DNA of 64,000 nt from Morella rubra (lineage: Eukaryota > Streptophyta > Magnoliopsida > Fagales > Myricaceae). Of this stretch, positions 10,686 to 20,899 are shown one piece after another. The notes beneath the pieces were generated by a model, which worked only from the letters and a program-made list of their open reading frames with translations, searched no databases and was not told where the DNA came from. Both the position numbers and the translations under genes were made by a program. Location: positions 2,802,707-2,866,706 of the forward strand of contig CM025855.1 of assembly GCA_003952965.2 (NCBI GenBank). The letters are read 5' to 3'. The first letter of the stretch is position 1. Every line of letters begins with the position of its first letter.

Positions 10686-11120
10686 CCATCATGGTAAGAG
10701 AATGCTGAGGCAGCTACTAGACCGGCATGAAAAGATTAATGAAGAGGCTACAAGAGTTGAATCACAATCGCAAAAAGATTGTGGAAAGTGTACTGCTTAT
10801 ATAGATGTAGAGCATGAGAAACAACGGCTAGAAGTGGTGATCGTGAAAATGAAGGTTGAGACCTCAGAAGGACAACAAGAGCAGCATCGATTGGAAGTGG
10901 AGACCCTAAATCAGAAGGTTGAGACCTTAGAACGATAACGAGAGCATCACCGATTGGAAATGGAGACCCTGAATCAAAGCTTAAGTTTGTACAAAGGCAA
11001 TATAAGAGGGCTTTGCTAATATCTTGGGTGTTTTTTGGCGTTGTGATGTGTCTGTGCTTTTCAGGAACTGATAATGGTCATGTTGAACAGTCAATGCTCC
11101 CTAAATCTTTATGTATCACG
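10686..11120 (+). pseudogene. Coiled-coil protein fragment with hydrophobic C-terminus, probably MULE-associated
   Basis: An open frame at 10702-10938 encodes a charged heptad-rich coiled coil (LLDRHEKINEEATRVESQSQ, then repeats of the type HRLEVETLNQKVETLE). After one stop (TAA at 10936-10938) the repeat continues as HHRLEMETLNQSLSLYK, and a neighbouring frame gives a hydrophobic run ALLISWVFFGVVMCLCFSG at about 11010-11070. A coiled coil followed by a C-terminal membrane-like helix resembles the tail of zf-GRF proteins often carried by plant MULEs. No GRF zinc finger is present, so this is a truncated fragment and the family call is an inference. It lies immediately after pseudogene A and beside MULE sequence. 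Confidence 0.4.
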
Positions 11121-11185
11121 TGTGTTAAAATGCTGGTGTAGCCCAATAGCCTTCTTTTGTATTGCACGTGCATTGGGCTTTATTT

Positions 11186-11490
11186 TAAAACATGCCTCCC
11201 TCTTGCTTTTTAACGTGCCTGAGCGAAATATGTAAATAAGTTTTTTTTTAAAAAAAATAGGCTTCCTTGATGCTCCCTAACGTGCCCCAGCAAAATATGT
11301 AAACAAGTTAACTTTAAAACATGCCTCCTACATGCTCTCTAACTTGCCCGAGCGAAATATAATAGGCAAATAAGTTTTACTTTAATACATGCCTCCCTCT
11401 TGCTCCATGACGTGCCCAAGCGAAATATGTAAATAAGTTTTATTTAAAACATTCTTCCTTTATGCTCCCTCTTGCTCCCTAATATGCTTC
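11186..11490. repeat. Minisatellite of ~60-70 bp units
   Basis: About four to five imperfect tandem units are seen, each built as ACATGCCTCC-CTCTTGCTCC-(T)AACGTGCC(C/T)GAGCGAAATATGTAAATAAGTTTTA. They differ by substitutions and short indels. No coding potential is seen. Confidence 0.75.
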
Positions 11491-11493
11491 AAC

Positions 11494-12960
11494 TTCTTCG
11501 GCATTACCCTCCTTAGCCTCACTGTCCCCAGTATAGTACATGGATCCATCACTCTCATTTTCTTCGGCATCACCCTCCTAGCCTCACTGTCCCCATGCTC
11601 CCGTTGATTTACCACTTGAGCAACCAACATCTACTCCTACGTCAAAAAGCTTGTCATCGTCACTCAATACATGTTGCCAAAAAGGGTCGTTGATTCCCAA
11701 TCAGCGACGCTCTTCCTCCTCTTCCTCAACATACCCTGCACCACCATTAGGATCACCAGAGTGGGATTCTCCAAAACCTACAAGTACAACACACACAGTT
11801 TCTCTTTACGGTGGTGCTTAACCATGTTCAGCACATCGTAATCAGATGTTAGCAGCACTAATCCATCTGTTTTGTTCAACTTAGGCTTCTTATAGTAAAT
11901 CAAATCTCCAGTCTTGTACCCATAAATTTTTCCAATCTCCTCTAATCAATAAAAGAGAGGATATCCAGGTTAAATGGCTCATCATGCATTCTAACATCCC
12001 CACCAACATACGTGCAACTTACATTGCGAACAAATCTTCCCCCGAAGTGCACCTCAAATGTTATTAACTCTCCCACTGTTCCCAGCTACATGCCACGTCA
12101 AAGCAAGCATACTGTTAAAAAAACATTGCCCAAGTTTAATATTCAGTGTCAATGACATGTTTTCTGGTTGTGTGTAAAGAGAATGGAAGCACATGAGGGA
12201 CATAAATAAGACAAAACTATACAAACAATATTTTAATTCTAACATGTTGGCCAAACACTACTTAAACAATATAAACATTACTTCGTGCTTTTGCTTAAAA
12301 AGATCATAAGGGACCACCAATTTCAAAATAAAACATTGCACATGAAGGACCACCGGTTTCAATATATAACAAACTGTACTTAAACAATATGGAAAAAGCA
12401 TTTCACCACACGGGGGCCACTAAAAAAATGTACACTACATTGCTTCGTGCTAAAATTATCATTCACAGGCCATACATATGCTTCATATTCACAATCTACA
12501 CAATATTGAATAATGAAACACACTTCTACTCATTGTACTTACAAAATCCCCAAATCACACAATATACCCAAATCAAACAATATCAAAAGTGGAATATTCA
12601 ATGTATATTAAATGGGTGTTTAACTAAACTGGAATAAAACATAAATGAACAATTCAATGTTCTATTAACTAAACTGGAATGAAAGATTCAATGTTTTGTT
12701 AAATGAGAGAAAAATATTGTTGCCGTCGAAACCCTAAAAACAGAGAAAATATTTAAAATCAATGAAAAAAGGTGCGATATTTACCAAATTCGTCTAAGGG
12801 TGAGAAACGCAGCGTTCAACAGTGAAGAAATGCTCTAAGATCGACAGTGACGATGGTGTTTGGGCGCTGGTAGGTCCCTCCTCCTCGCACTGTCTATTTC
12901 ACGAATACCCCACTGAAAGTGAAAACAAGATTTCAAAAAGGGCAAGCACGTTCGTTTTGT
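11494..12960 (-). repeat. Left unit of a ~1.55-kb tandem duplication inside MULE remains
   Basis: This stretch matches 13036-14512 at an offset of about 1552 bp with only scattered differences. It holds the same parts on the minus strand: a 5' leader, an intron-like region (12060-12800) and a MuDR-type PB1-like coding block (about 12070 down to 11500). In this unit the block is frameshifted: CTACAAGTACA lacks one base relative to the right unit's CTACAAAGTACA, and TCTAATCAATAAAAG lacks one base as well. Confidence 0.85.
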
Positions 12961-12987
12961 TATTTTTAAAAGGGGTATTAAGTTTAG

Positions 12988-13626
12988 TTAAAATTCAACG
13001 TGCAATGCGTTTCCCCTTGCCCTCTTGCCTAAATGCTTCAATTCTTCGGCGTTACCCTCCTTAGCCTCACTATCCCCATTATAGTACATGGATCCATCAC
13101 TCTCATTTTCTTCGGCATCACTCTCCTTAGCCTCACTGTCCCCAGCTCCCGTTGATTTACCACTTGAGCAACCAACTTCTACTCCTATGTCAAAAATCTT
13201 GTCATCGTCACTCAATACATGTTGCCATAAAGGGTCGTTGATTCCCAATCAGCAATGCTCTTCCTCCTCTTCCTCAACATACCCTGCACCACCATTAGGA
13301 TCACCAGAGTGGGATTCTCCAAAACCTACAAAGTACAACACACACAGTTTCTCTCCACGGTGGTGCTTAACCATGTTCAGCACATCGTAATCAGATGTTA
13401 GCAGCACTAATCCATCTGTTATGTTCAACTTAGGCTTCTTATAGTAAATCAAATCTCCAGTCTTGTACCCATAAATTTTTCCAATCTCCTCTAACTCAAT
13501 AAAAGAGAGGAGATCCAAGTTAAATGGCTCATCATGCATTCTGACATCCCCACCAACATACGTGCAACTTACATTGCGAACAAATCTTCCCCCGAAGTGC
13601 ACCTCAAATGTTATTAACTCTCCCAC
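12988..13626 (-). pseudogene. MuDR-type transposase N-terminal fragment (PB1-like domain)
   Basis: On the minus strand, 13626-13249 encodes about 125 residues: LITFEVHFGGRFVRN, TYVGGDVRMHDEPFNLDLLS, EEIGKIYGYKTGDLIYY, LTSDYDVLNMVKHHRGEK, LYFVGFGE and an acidic end. This is the PB1-like domain found at the N-terminus of many plant MuDR transposases. A TGA at 13249-13251 stops it, and the same frame then continues as an acidic linker (STGAGDSEAKESDAEENESD) to 12988. The left repeat unit has the same stop. The open frame begins at a non-ATG codon right after an AACAG acceptor-like site, so an upstream exon is likely. The MULE/DDE catalytic domain, SWIM zinc finger and rest of the transposase are absent. 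Confidence 0.7.
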
Positions 13627-14512
13627 TGTTCCCAGCTACATGCCACGTCAAAGCAAGCATACTGTTAAAAAAACATTGCCCAAGTTTAATATTCAGTGTC
13701 AATGACATGTTTTCTGGTTGTGTGTAAAAAGAATGGAAGCACATGGGAGACATAGATAAGACAAAACTATACAAAACAATATTTTAATTCTAACATGTTG
13801 GCCAAACACTACTTAAACAATATAAAACATTACTTCGTGCTTTTGCTTAAAAAGATCATAGGGGACCACCAATTTCAAAATAAAACATTGCACATGGAGG
13901 ACCACCGGTTTCAATATATAACAAACTGTACTTAAACAATATGGAAAAAGCATTTCACCACACGGGGGCCACTAAAAAAATGTACACTACATTGCTTCGT
14001 GCTAAAATTATCATTCACAGGCCATACATATGCTTCATATTCACAATCTACACAATATTGAATAATGAAACACACTTCTACTCATTGTACTTACAAAATC
14101 CCCAAATCACACAATATACCCAAATCAAACAATATCAAAAGTGGAATGAACGATTCAATGTATATTAAATGGGTGTTTAACTAAACTGGAATAAAACATA
14201 AATGAACAATTCAGTGTTCTATTAACTAAACTGGAATGAAAGATTCAATGTTTTGTTAAATGAGAGAAAAAATATTGTTGCCGTCGAAACCCTAAAAACA
14301 GAGAAAATATTTAAAATCAATGAAAAAAGGTGCGATATTTACCAAATTCGTCTAAGGGTGAGAAACGCAGCGTTCAACAGTGAAGAAATGCTCTAAGATT
14401 GACGGTGACAATGGTATTTGGGCGCTGGTAGGGTCCCTCCTCCTCGCACTGTCTATTTCACGAATACCCCACTGAAAGTGAAAACAAGATTTCAAAAGTG
14501 GTCCTGAGGGCG
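13036..14512 (-). repeat. Right unit of the ~1.55-kb tandem duplication inside MULE remains
   Basis: Second copy of 11494-12960. It contains the intact PB1-like open frame (13249-13626, minus strand) and the intron-like region 13640-14400. Beyond 14512 the sequence continues into the MULE terminal region, whereas the left unit breaks off, so the right unit is probably the original. Confidence 0.85.
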
Positions 14513-14529
14513 TTTTTGTTATATTAAAA

Positions 14530-14785
14530 CACGTTCGTTTTGTTATTTTTAAAAGGGGTATCGCAATAAGTTTAGTCACACGAGCAGGGGTAAAATGGGG
14601 AGAAGGAGGTACAACGCACGTGCTTGTCACGTGCAATGTTTTCCGTTCAAAACGATAGAAAAGCAGACGGCGAGGTGCGAAATGTGGACTAGCGGTAGAT
14701 GGAGGGCTAAATGTCATGAAATCAATAAAATTGGGTGCAATGTGAGGGGGACCCCATAGTCGAGGGGCGAAAAGTGTAATTTTCC
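14530..14785 (-). mobile_element. MULE terminal inverted repeat region (right end only)
   Basis: Read on the minus strand from 14785, the sequence begins GGGAAAATTACACTTTTCGC and runs through CCCTCGACTATGGGG and CATTGCACCC. This is the style of long TIR common to plant Mutator-like elements, and it lies directly upstream of the PB1-like MuDR fragment on the same strand, as expected for mudrA. No matching left TIR and no 9-bp target duplication was found, so the element is truncated on the left, near 10686-11490. Confidence 0.65.
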
Positions 14786-15835
14786 CTAAATTTTTCCAAT
14801 TTTTGTTTATATTAGAAGGATGACTCCCAACTCTAGTGGGATACAAAAGCAAGTCAACTAACTAATTACTCTGTGAGATGCAATTGAGTCTCGCGTTAAC
14901 CCAAATATTACGGTCAACTGAAAGCTATCACTTCAAATGCGATTAAACGTATCTTACAAGACAAAAGATTGAAAAGAAACGGAGGAGAATATTGCGTTTA
15001 AACAACAAAATTGATGAAAAAACTAAGAAATCAAGGGTATAATCGTCATTTTATGTGTCAAGAACAAAAAAAATTTCCAATTTAACGAAAAAAATTGACG
15101 GAAAGTATAAAGTGTATAAAATTGATAGTTAAAGGAAGCAATTTATCAAAGCAGGTACTTTAAAGTATAATGTTTTAATTCTCCCTGTAATTGACGGGTA
15201 AAAAATATATAAATGTATTAAAAAAAACATCATGTGATTGAGTTTGACTTACTGCCGGAGTGAAAAATTCTAGATAGTCTCATCATACTATTACCTGGTA
15301 AAATTTTATTACCCAACGAATATTGTGTTTACAAGTAGATTAGAGAACGGCTTACCAAAAAAAAAAAAAAGGTTCGGGAACGAAAATTTGAAAAGAGACG
15401 GAAAGAGTAAAGAATGGGTTTAGGCAACAAATTGCAAATAAGTCTTCAAAGTAAAGGTCACCGAGCTGGGGAGACTTGGCCCAGTTCGATTCAATTACGA
15501 CTCACCGCAACCATTATCAGCCAGCACGCAGTCTCAGTACTTTTGTCTTAGGACCACAAACGTCACAAATATCTTATCTAAGCGAGATGCCTGAAATATG
15601 CATAAAGCGTTAGCCATTCAAATTTAGAATTGATCATGACAGCAATTAATGTGGAGATCCGATATGCTGTTCTAGGTTATCCCATAAATGTAGCATTTGC
15701 TTTTAAATTGTAATTAATTTTACGTTTAGCAATTTATACAGACAGCTTATAAAATAAAAAGTTCATTTTACTGTTGTGGTTATCACAACCAAAACATCCT
15801 TAATCATTTCTTACATAAAGAATTAATGTAGTTCC
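14786..15835. other. Intergenic DNA with RLK promoter relics
   Basis: No gene is seen. Stretches near 14920-15000 resemble 39280-39370 (upstream of the type 2 RLK), and 15415-15530 resembles 25735-25855 and 44005-44115 (upstream of type 1 RLKs; GTCACCGAG...GAGACTTGGCCCA). AT-rich, otherwise featureless. Confidence 0.6.
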
Positions 15836-16135
15836 TTACACGACTCATGTCTGTTATTGTTCTTGTGCTATACTCCATCTATGCAGGATACGTTGTAAGA
15901 ATGCTTAAAGGGGAATGATAGTATCTTGGAGGGAGTCACATATAGAGCTCAAATTTTGGTCGAAATGAGAATGCAAATGCAAATGCAAATATAGAAGTGA
16001 ATAAGCCAAAAGAAAGACTCAAAAGTCTACCCACCAAATTCCTATATATTAATCCTTGCTCAGGGAAATTCCTACACCACACTGCACAAGACTAACGACG
16101 CGTGTAGATTGGGTTCGACCAAACACATGATTGCG
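15836..16135 (+). pseudogene. Chimeric LRK10L relic: signal-peptide exon fused to kinase tail, then type 2 promoter
   Basis: 15838-15885 matches the signal-peptide coding start of pseudogene J (CGACTCATGTCTGTTATTG; LMSVIVLVLL). It is joined directly to GTTGTAAGAATGCTTAAAGG, which is the kinase C-terminal VVRMLEGE coding block. From 15915 to about 16130 the sequence matches 39103-39258, the region just upstream of the intact type 2 gene. The relic therefore records at least two deletions that collapsed a type 1 gene and a neighbouring type 2 gene to a few hundred bases. Confidence 0.65.
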
Positions 16136-16177
16136 CAATTACAACCATTAATTATCAGCCAAGACCAAAAAAAAAAA

Positions 16178-17330
16178 AAAAGGAAAATTATTTTTGATCT
16201 TTTAAGTCTTATACTATTTTAATCCCTAAGTTAATACCCTTTTTAAAATTTACTCCTTAGCTTGAGTAGCTTCTCATTCCGTTAGCACAATTTATATTAT
16301 AATGCCACGGGAACGCCATGTGTCCTGTTAGTAATTAAATAAAAGAATACTATATAAGCAAAAAAAAAATTGATTAAAAATTTTATAAAATGAGGAAAAA
16401 TAAGACAAAACGAATGAAAAGGTCTTTCTTCATTTAGGAGCCACTTTAATTGATGAATCCCCCCCATCAATATGCTCAGCTGATGATATTAATTAGTACT
16501 TTCTCCATCATTAAACCAAGTTAAGCCCAATTAGTACTGAGTTAAGCTTCCTATCCCCTGTCTGCCTTGGAATTTGAGTGCATTTTAAACAACTATCACC
16601 AGGATCAATCGATGTACTCAAATGGGTCAACAAGCAAGCTTCAACTTCGGATTGTCATTTGTTTTTCTACGTTTTTCTTATACCTTCGTTCTTGTTTGGT
16701 TACGATTGTTCACGCAAAAGGAAAAGTCTTAAATATATTTTTAATTCATTCTTAAATTATAGGGTCATTAACATTTTACACCCCTAAACAATTAATTTTG
16801 AGACATTGCAGGCTCGAACTCCTTATATTCGACCCTTTACACTGCCCATATATAATTTGCGTTAGAATGAACATAAACTTAGATGAAACCGAACGATATG
16901 CATTGTATATGAGCTCTTTGGCCTTAAAATGATAAAATTATCTTTTCTTTTTCTTTTTAATTTGGGTGATTTTTTTCTCCTATATTTTGGAGTTTTCTTA
17001 AAGGTGTTAGTTTTATAAATTTTACATCTAAGTAGGATAGCTACAATAAATATGGTTCATTTTTCACCCAATTTTATAATTTTTAACTTATTTTGTGTTA
17101 TTTTTTTCATCATTTTATATAAATTTTAATTTTTTATCAGTATTTTATAAACTAGCATGGAGATGTAGCATTCATATGGCATCTGACTACACTTTGCTGA
17201 TGTGGAATGAATTTCTATTAACAGAATGAGAAAATCTTGACGGACGGACTAAATTTTAAAAGGATATTAACAGTATAAAAAACTGCTTGACTGAAGGACT
17301 AAGGATTGAAAATGATTTTTCTAAACAAAA
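16178..17330. mobile_element. Fold-back (long inverted repeat) element upstream of pseudogene B
   Basis: The left ~250 bp (AAAATTATTTTTGATC... ...CATTCCGTTAGCA...) and the right ~250 bp (...TAACAGAATGAGAAA... ...GAAAATGATTTTTC) are imperfect reverse complements. ATTAATTATCAGC occurs on both outer sides (about 16147 and 17335) and may be a target duplication. The interior is AT-rich with no coding capacity. The right end and its host flank recur at 32240-32460, and part at 39410-39650, so the insertion predates duplication of these promoters. Confidence 0.55.
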
Positions 17331-17609
17331 AAGCATTAATTATCAGCGAGTGGCCTCACTTATCTTAGGGCCACCAACACCACAAATATCTTATCAAAGC
17401 GATCATCGAGATGTTCAAGTTATCACCAGGAAATTTCTCGTTTTAACTTTTTCGTAACAGAATTCAGATTGAAAAAGATCCAGCACACGTTTAAATAATG
17501 CTTTAAATTTTTCTTACAGGCAAAGGTCTTTATGCTAATTGGGCCGTGGACCGAAGCCACATACCCACTCGGCAACTCTCGTAATCCTCTCTCTTCCTCA
17601 GCTCCCTCA
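17331..17609 (+). promoter_or_regulatory. Upstream region of pseudogene B, shared with 32450-32970 and 39650-40229
   Basis: Blocks GCCACAAATATCTTATC, ATTACCAGGAAATTTCTCGTTTTAA and GTGGACCGAAGCCA, followed by CTCGTAATCCTCT and GCTCCCTCA just before the ATG, are conserved in three promoters. The distance to the start codon is similar. No experimentally known motif is claimed. Confidence 0.5.
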
Positions 17610-20399
17610 ATGGCAAGGAGAATACCCTTCCCTGCAGGACTCATGGCCATTATCGTTCTTGTGCTGGTCCATCAAGCTTGCAGTGTCAAAATTCCTCATC
17701 ACTGTCCTATTTCTTCCTGCGGCGGTATCCACAACATAAAATATCCGTTTCGATTAATAGACGATCCACCAAACTGCGGTGACCAAAGGTATAACCTTTC
17801 CTGCGAGAACAACCAAACAGTGTTATACTTATCTGCTGGAAAATACAACGTACAGGAAATCTATTACGAAGGTGGTTATTATCATCGTATAGAGTCCGTG
17901 TTGTAGACTCGCGTATTCCGAAGGATAATTACTCATCCACCCCCCATTGTTCTCCACTTTCGGCTACGATTTCAGAGCATGGAATCCCTACAGCCGCTTA
18001 CAGAAAGTTACTACTCATCAAATGAAAACGGTTTTGTTTTCGTGAGCTGTGAAAAGCCTATGAATTCCCCATTCTATCTGAACAGTTCCACTTGCTTTGA
18101 TGATGAAGCGTATTCTTCCAACTCTTCTTCATCTCATTCCGAGAGGTTCCGTAGATATATTTTATCTGGCCAGATGAATGCATCGGTGTTAAAGGAGTTG
18201 TGCCAAGTGGAACACAGGTGTTTTTCATCGTGGCCGGGAAATTATGACATACATATTTCGTGTACCGATGTGCACAACATGTTGCTATATGGTTTTGAAT
18301 TATTATCATCGATGGTTGGGTATTGTGGAATCCTTGGATCATTATTAGTTTGCTCCCCAGATCAAGCCAACAACCAAGTTTATTCATGCCGGTGCACCTG
18401 TGAGTGAAGAATGAATGCAACATTCAATTTAATTATAATACATATATATTCTGCAACACGGTGAACATTATTTTGCTCTTAATTTTTTTTCCATATTTAT
18501 GAATATATATTTGCAATTATTTTATCTTTGCTGTCATGCATAACTTTTTTTTAATGAATCATATCCCAAGGAGTATTGATATTTAATAATATCGGATACG
18601 CATGCAGGGGGTGGTGTATTGTATATTATGGGTTATAATTAATTTACTTGCGATAAAGTTTCTCATGGCTAATGTTCTTTTTTCTTTTTCTTTGATCAAC
18701 CAGGGATCGGCATTCTGCAAGTCCTATGTGAGGTTTCTTTCTCAAAAAAGTTGTTTTTAATTTTAGGGATACTACAGAGACCGAAATAGAACTGAATGTG
18801 GGTTGTGCCAAATGATGACAAGAAGGCCCGCGAAAACATGGAAGGCCAATGTTTATGTAAAGTTAAAGTTACTAATAAAGTTTTTCAAAAAAAATTGATA
18901 AAAATGGGTACATATTTTTTTAAAAAAAAATTCCTACACAATTTTAGAAGAAAGAGAGAAAGAAAAGTAACATTCTAGAGAGTTTATATTTATTGTTAGA
19001 AAAAAAGTACTTAATACCTCCGTTTAAAAGTGATTAGGAATCATTTCCATCACTTTCTTGAGTATTGAATTTTGAAATTATTCTTTCGCAGATTGGATTG
19101 CTAGTCCCGATACTGGCCATCGGTAATTAGAACTTGAATCTCTGCTTTGATGATATTTACATTCTTTTGTATAATATAATTATTTCTTAATTTCTGAAGC
19201 GTGACAGTGCAATGTTTTCAAACAAAATATTTGTCTTTCTATCATGTTCTGATGATTAATTATATTCCTGCACAGGAGCACAGTTTGCAGTAAAAATTGT
19301 ATTTGGGATTCCATGTGTCATTGTATTGTTGATATATAAATGGCGTAGGAGGCATTTCTCAATGTATGATGCTATTGAAGAATTTCTGCAAAGCCACAAT
19401 AACCTCAGGCCAATAAGGTATTCTTATAAAGAAATTAAGAAGATGACCAATAATTTCAAGGACAAACTAGGTGAAGGAGGCTATGGTACTGTTTTCAAAG
19501 GAACACTTCGAAGTGGCCAACTTGTTGCTGTAAAGATGTTAGGAAAGGCCAAAGCTAATGGGCAAGAATTTATTAGCGAAGTTGCAACCATCGGAAGGAT
19601 TCACCATGTTAATATTGTGCAACTTGTTGGCTTTTGCGTTAAAGGAGCAGAACGAGCTCTTGTATACGAGTTCATGCCCAAAGGCTCCCTCAATAAATAC
19701 ATTTTTTCTCAAAAGGAAGGTATCTTCTTGAGCTCTGAGAAACTGTATGATATTGCTCTAGGAGTGGCTCATGGAATTGAATATTTGCATCGAGGATGTG
19801 ACATGCAGATCTTACATTTTGATATTAAGCCCCACAATATTCTTCTTGATGACAATTTTACTCCCAAAGTTTCTGACTTTGGCTTAGCAAGATTGTATGC
19901 AGTAAATGATAGCATTGTTTCTTTGACTGCTGTGAGAGGGACGTTAGGATACATGGCTCCTGAGTTATTCTACAAAAATATTGGAGGCCTCTCGTATAAG
20001 GCTGATGTTTATAGCTTTGGAATGATGTTAATGGAAATGGCAGGCAGAAGAAAGAATGTGAATGTGTCAATAGACCATTCAAGCCAAGTTTATTTTCCTA
20101 CTTGGGTCTATGACCAATTGCAAGATGGAAAGGATATAGAAATTGACAACGTAACAGAGGAAGAAAAAGACATTTGTAAAAAGATGATCATAGTTGCATT
20201 GTGGTGTATACAGATGAAGCCTAGCTATCGTCCTTCAATGCACGAAGTTGTAGGAACGCTTGAAGGAGAATTGGAATGCTTACAAATGCCTCCCAAGCCT
20301 TTCATATCATCACCAGAAAGACCCACAGAAGATGTTGGAGACAGGTCAGCTTGTTCATCAACTACATCAGGTGAATTAAATATGGAGACCATAAACTAA
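17610..20399 (+). pseudogene. LRK10L-type receptor kinase pseudogene B (kinase exon intact)
   Basis: Type 1 LRK10L gene. Exon 1 from ATG 17610 has a signal peptide (MARRIPFPAGLMAIIVLVLV) and the GUB_WAK_bind start [13 protein letters not shown], with a frameshift near 17885 and another near 17955. The rest of the ectodomain is open in a third frame (17979-18399), ending before GTGAGT. Exon 2 is 18704-18727. Exon 3 is 19092-19122, 8 nt shorter than in the intact paralog's frame. Exon 4 (19276-20399) is fully open and encodes a complete kinase: LGEGGYG loop, VAVK lysine (residue 70 of the 357-aa frame from 19326), HFD with catalytic D at 166, DFG at 184-186 and APE at 211-213. HFD replaces HRD, so it is non-RD. 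The ectodomain breaks and exon 3 phase argue against a functional receptor. A truncated kinase transcript remains possible. Confidence 0.85.
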
Positions 20400-20546
20400 G
20401 TTTTAGATGTCAATTACAATTGTTGCCTCATGGGAAAAATTAATATCTAAGAACAGCTAGTCTTCACATATTTGGTTGTATATATTCAATTAAGATGTAA
20501 ATTTTCATTTGAGTTATGATAGCAGCTATCTCTTCCAAAGTATGTT

Positions 20547-20886
20547 TTTTTTGGGTAATTGGTAAGTGTATTAATTTCCCAAAGAACTGTACAAAAAAAG
20601 GGGCATAGCCCGTAATAAAAAAAGGTAAAAACTCAAGCGCTCCACAAGAGGGGTAAAACAAGACTAAGATGATCTAAGGATAAAGCTAAAAAAGAAAATC
20701 AAGTATCCAATTGAGACTGCAAGACATCATCAGATATGTGTCAATTCCGTATAAGCTGAAGGTTGGTGTTGGACCTTCCAAAACTACTAAGGATACCTAT
20801 CCTTGCCAAAACTGCAGAAGTGATATCAGAAAACACAAGGTATAAGCGTCTCGATGCTCCAGTAAAAACTCTACTATTCCTTTCCC
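20547..20886 (-). mobile_element. 5'-truncated LINE (L1-type) 3' end
   Basis: A 340-bp insertion is flanked by a 13-bp direct repeat TCCAAAGTATGTT (20534-20546 and 20887-20899). It starts with a T-run on the + strand, so it is a poly(A)-ended retroposon on the minus strand. The minus strand ends with GGGCTATGCCCC and GAAATTAATACACTTACC, a style typical of plant LINE 3' ends. The paralogous flank at 36425-36470 has the uninterrupted site, which confirms the insertion. Confidence 0.85.
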
Positions 20887-20899
20887 TCCAAAGTATGTT

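Noticed and set aside
12389..12637. Plus-strand frames repeated at 12389 and 13941 (MEKAFHHTGATKKMYTTLLR)
   Set aside because: They are the same non-coding intron-like sequence in both tandem units, antisense to the MuDR fragment; their repetition reflects duplication, not conservation.
14352..14852. 166-codon minus-strand frame in the MULE end
   Set aside because: It runs through the terminal inverted repeat and across the element boundary, and has no recognisable domain.
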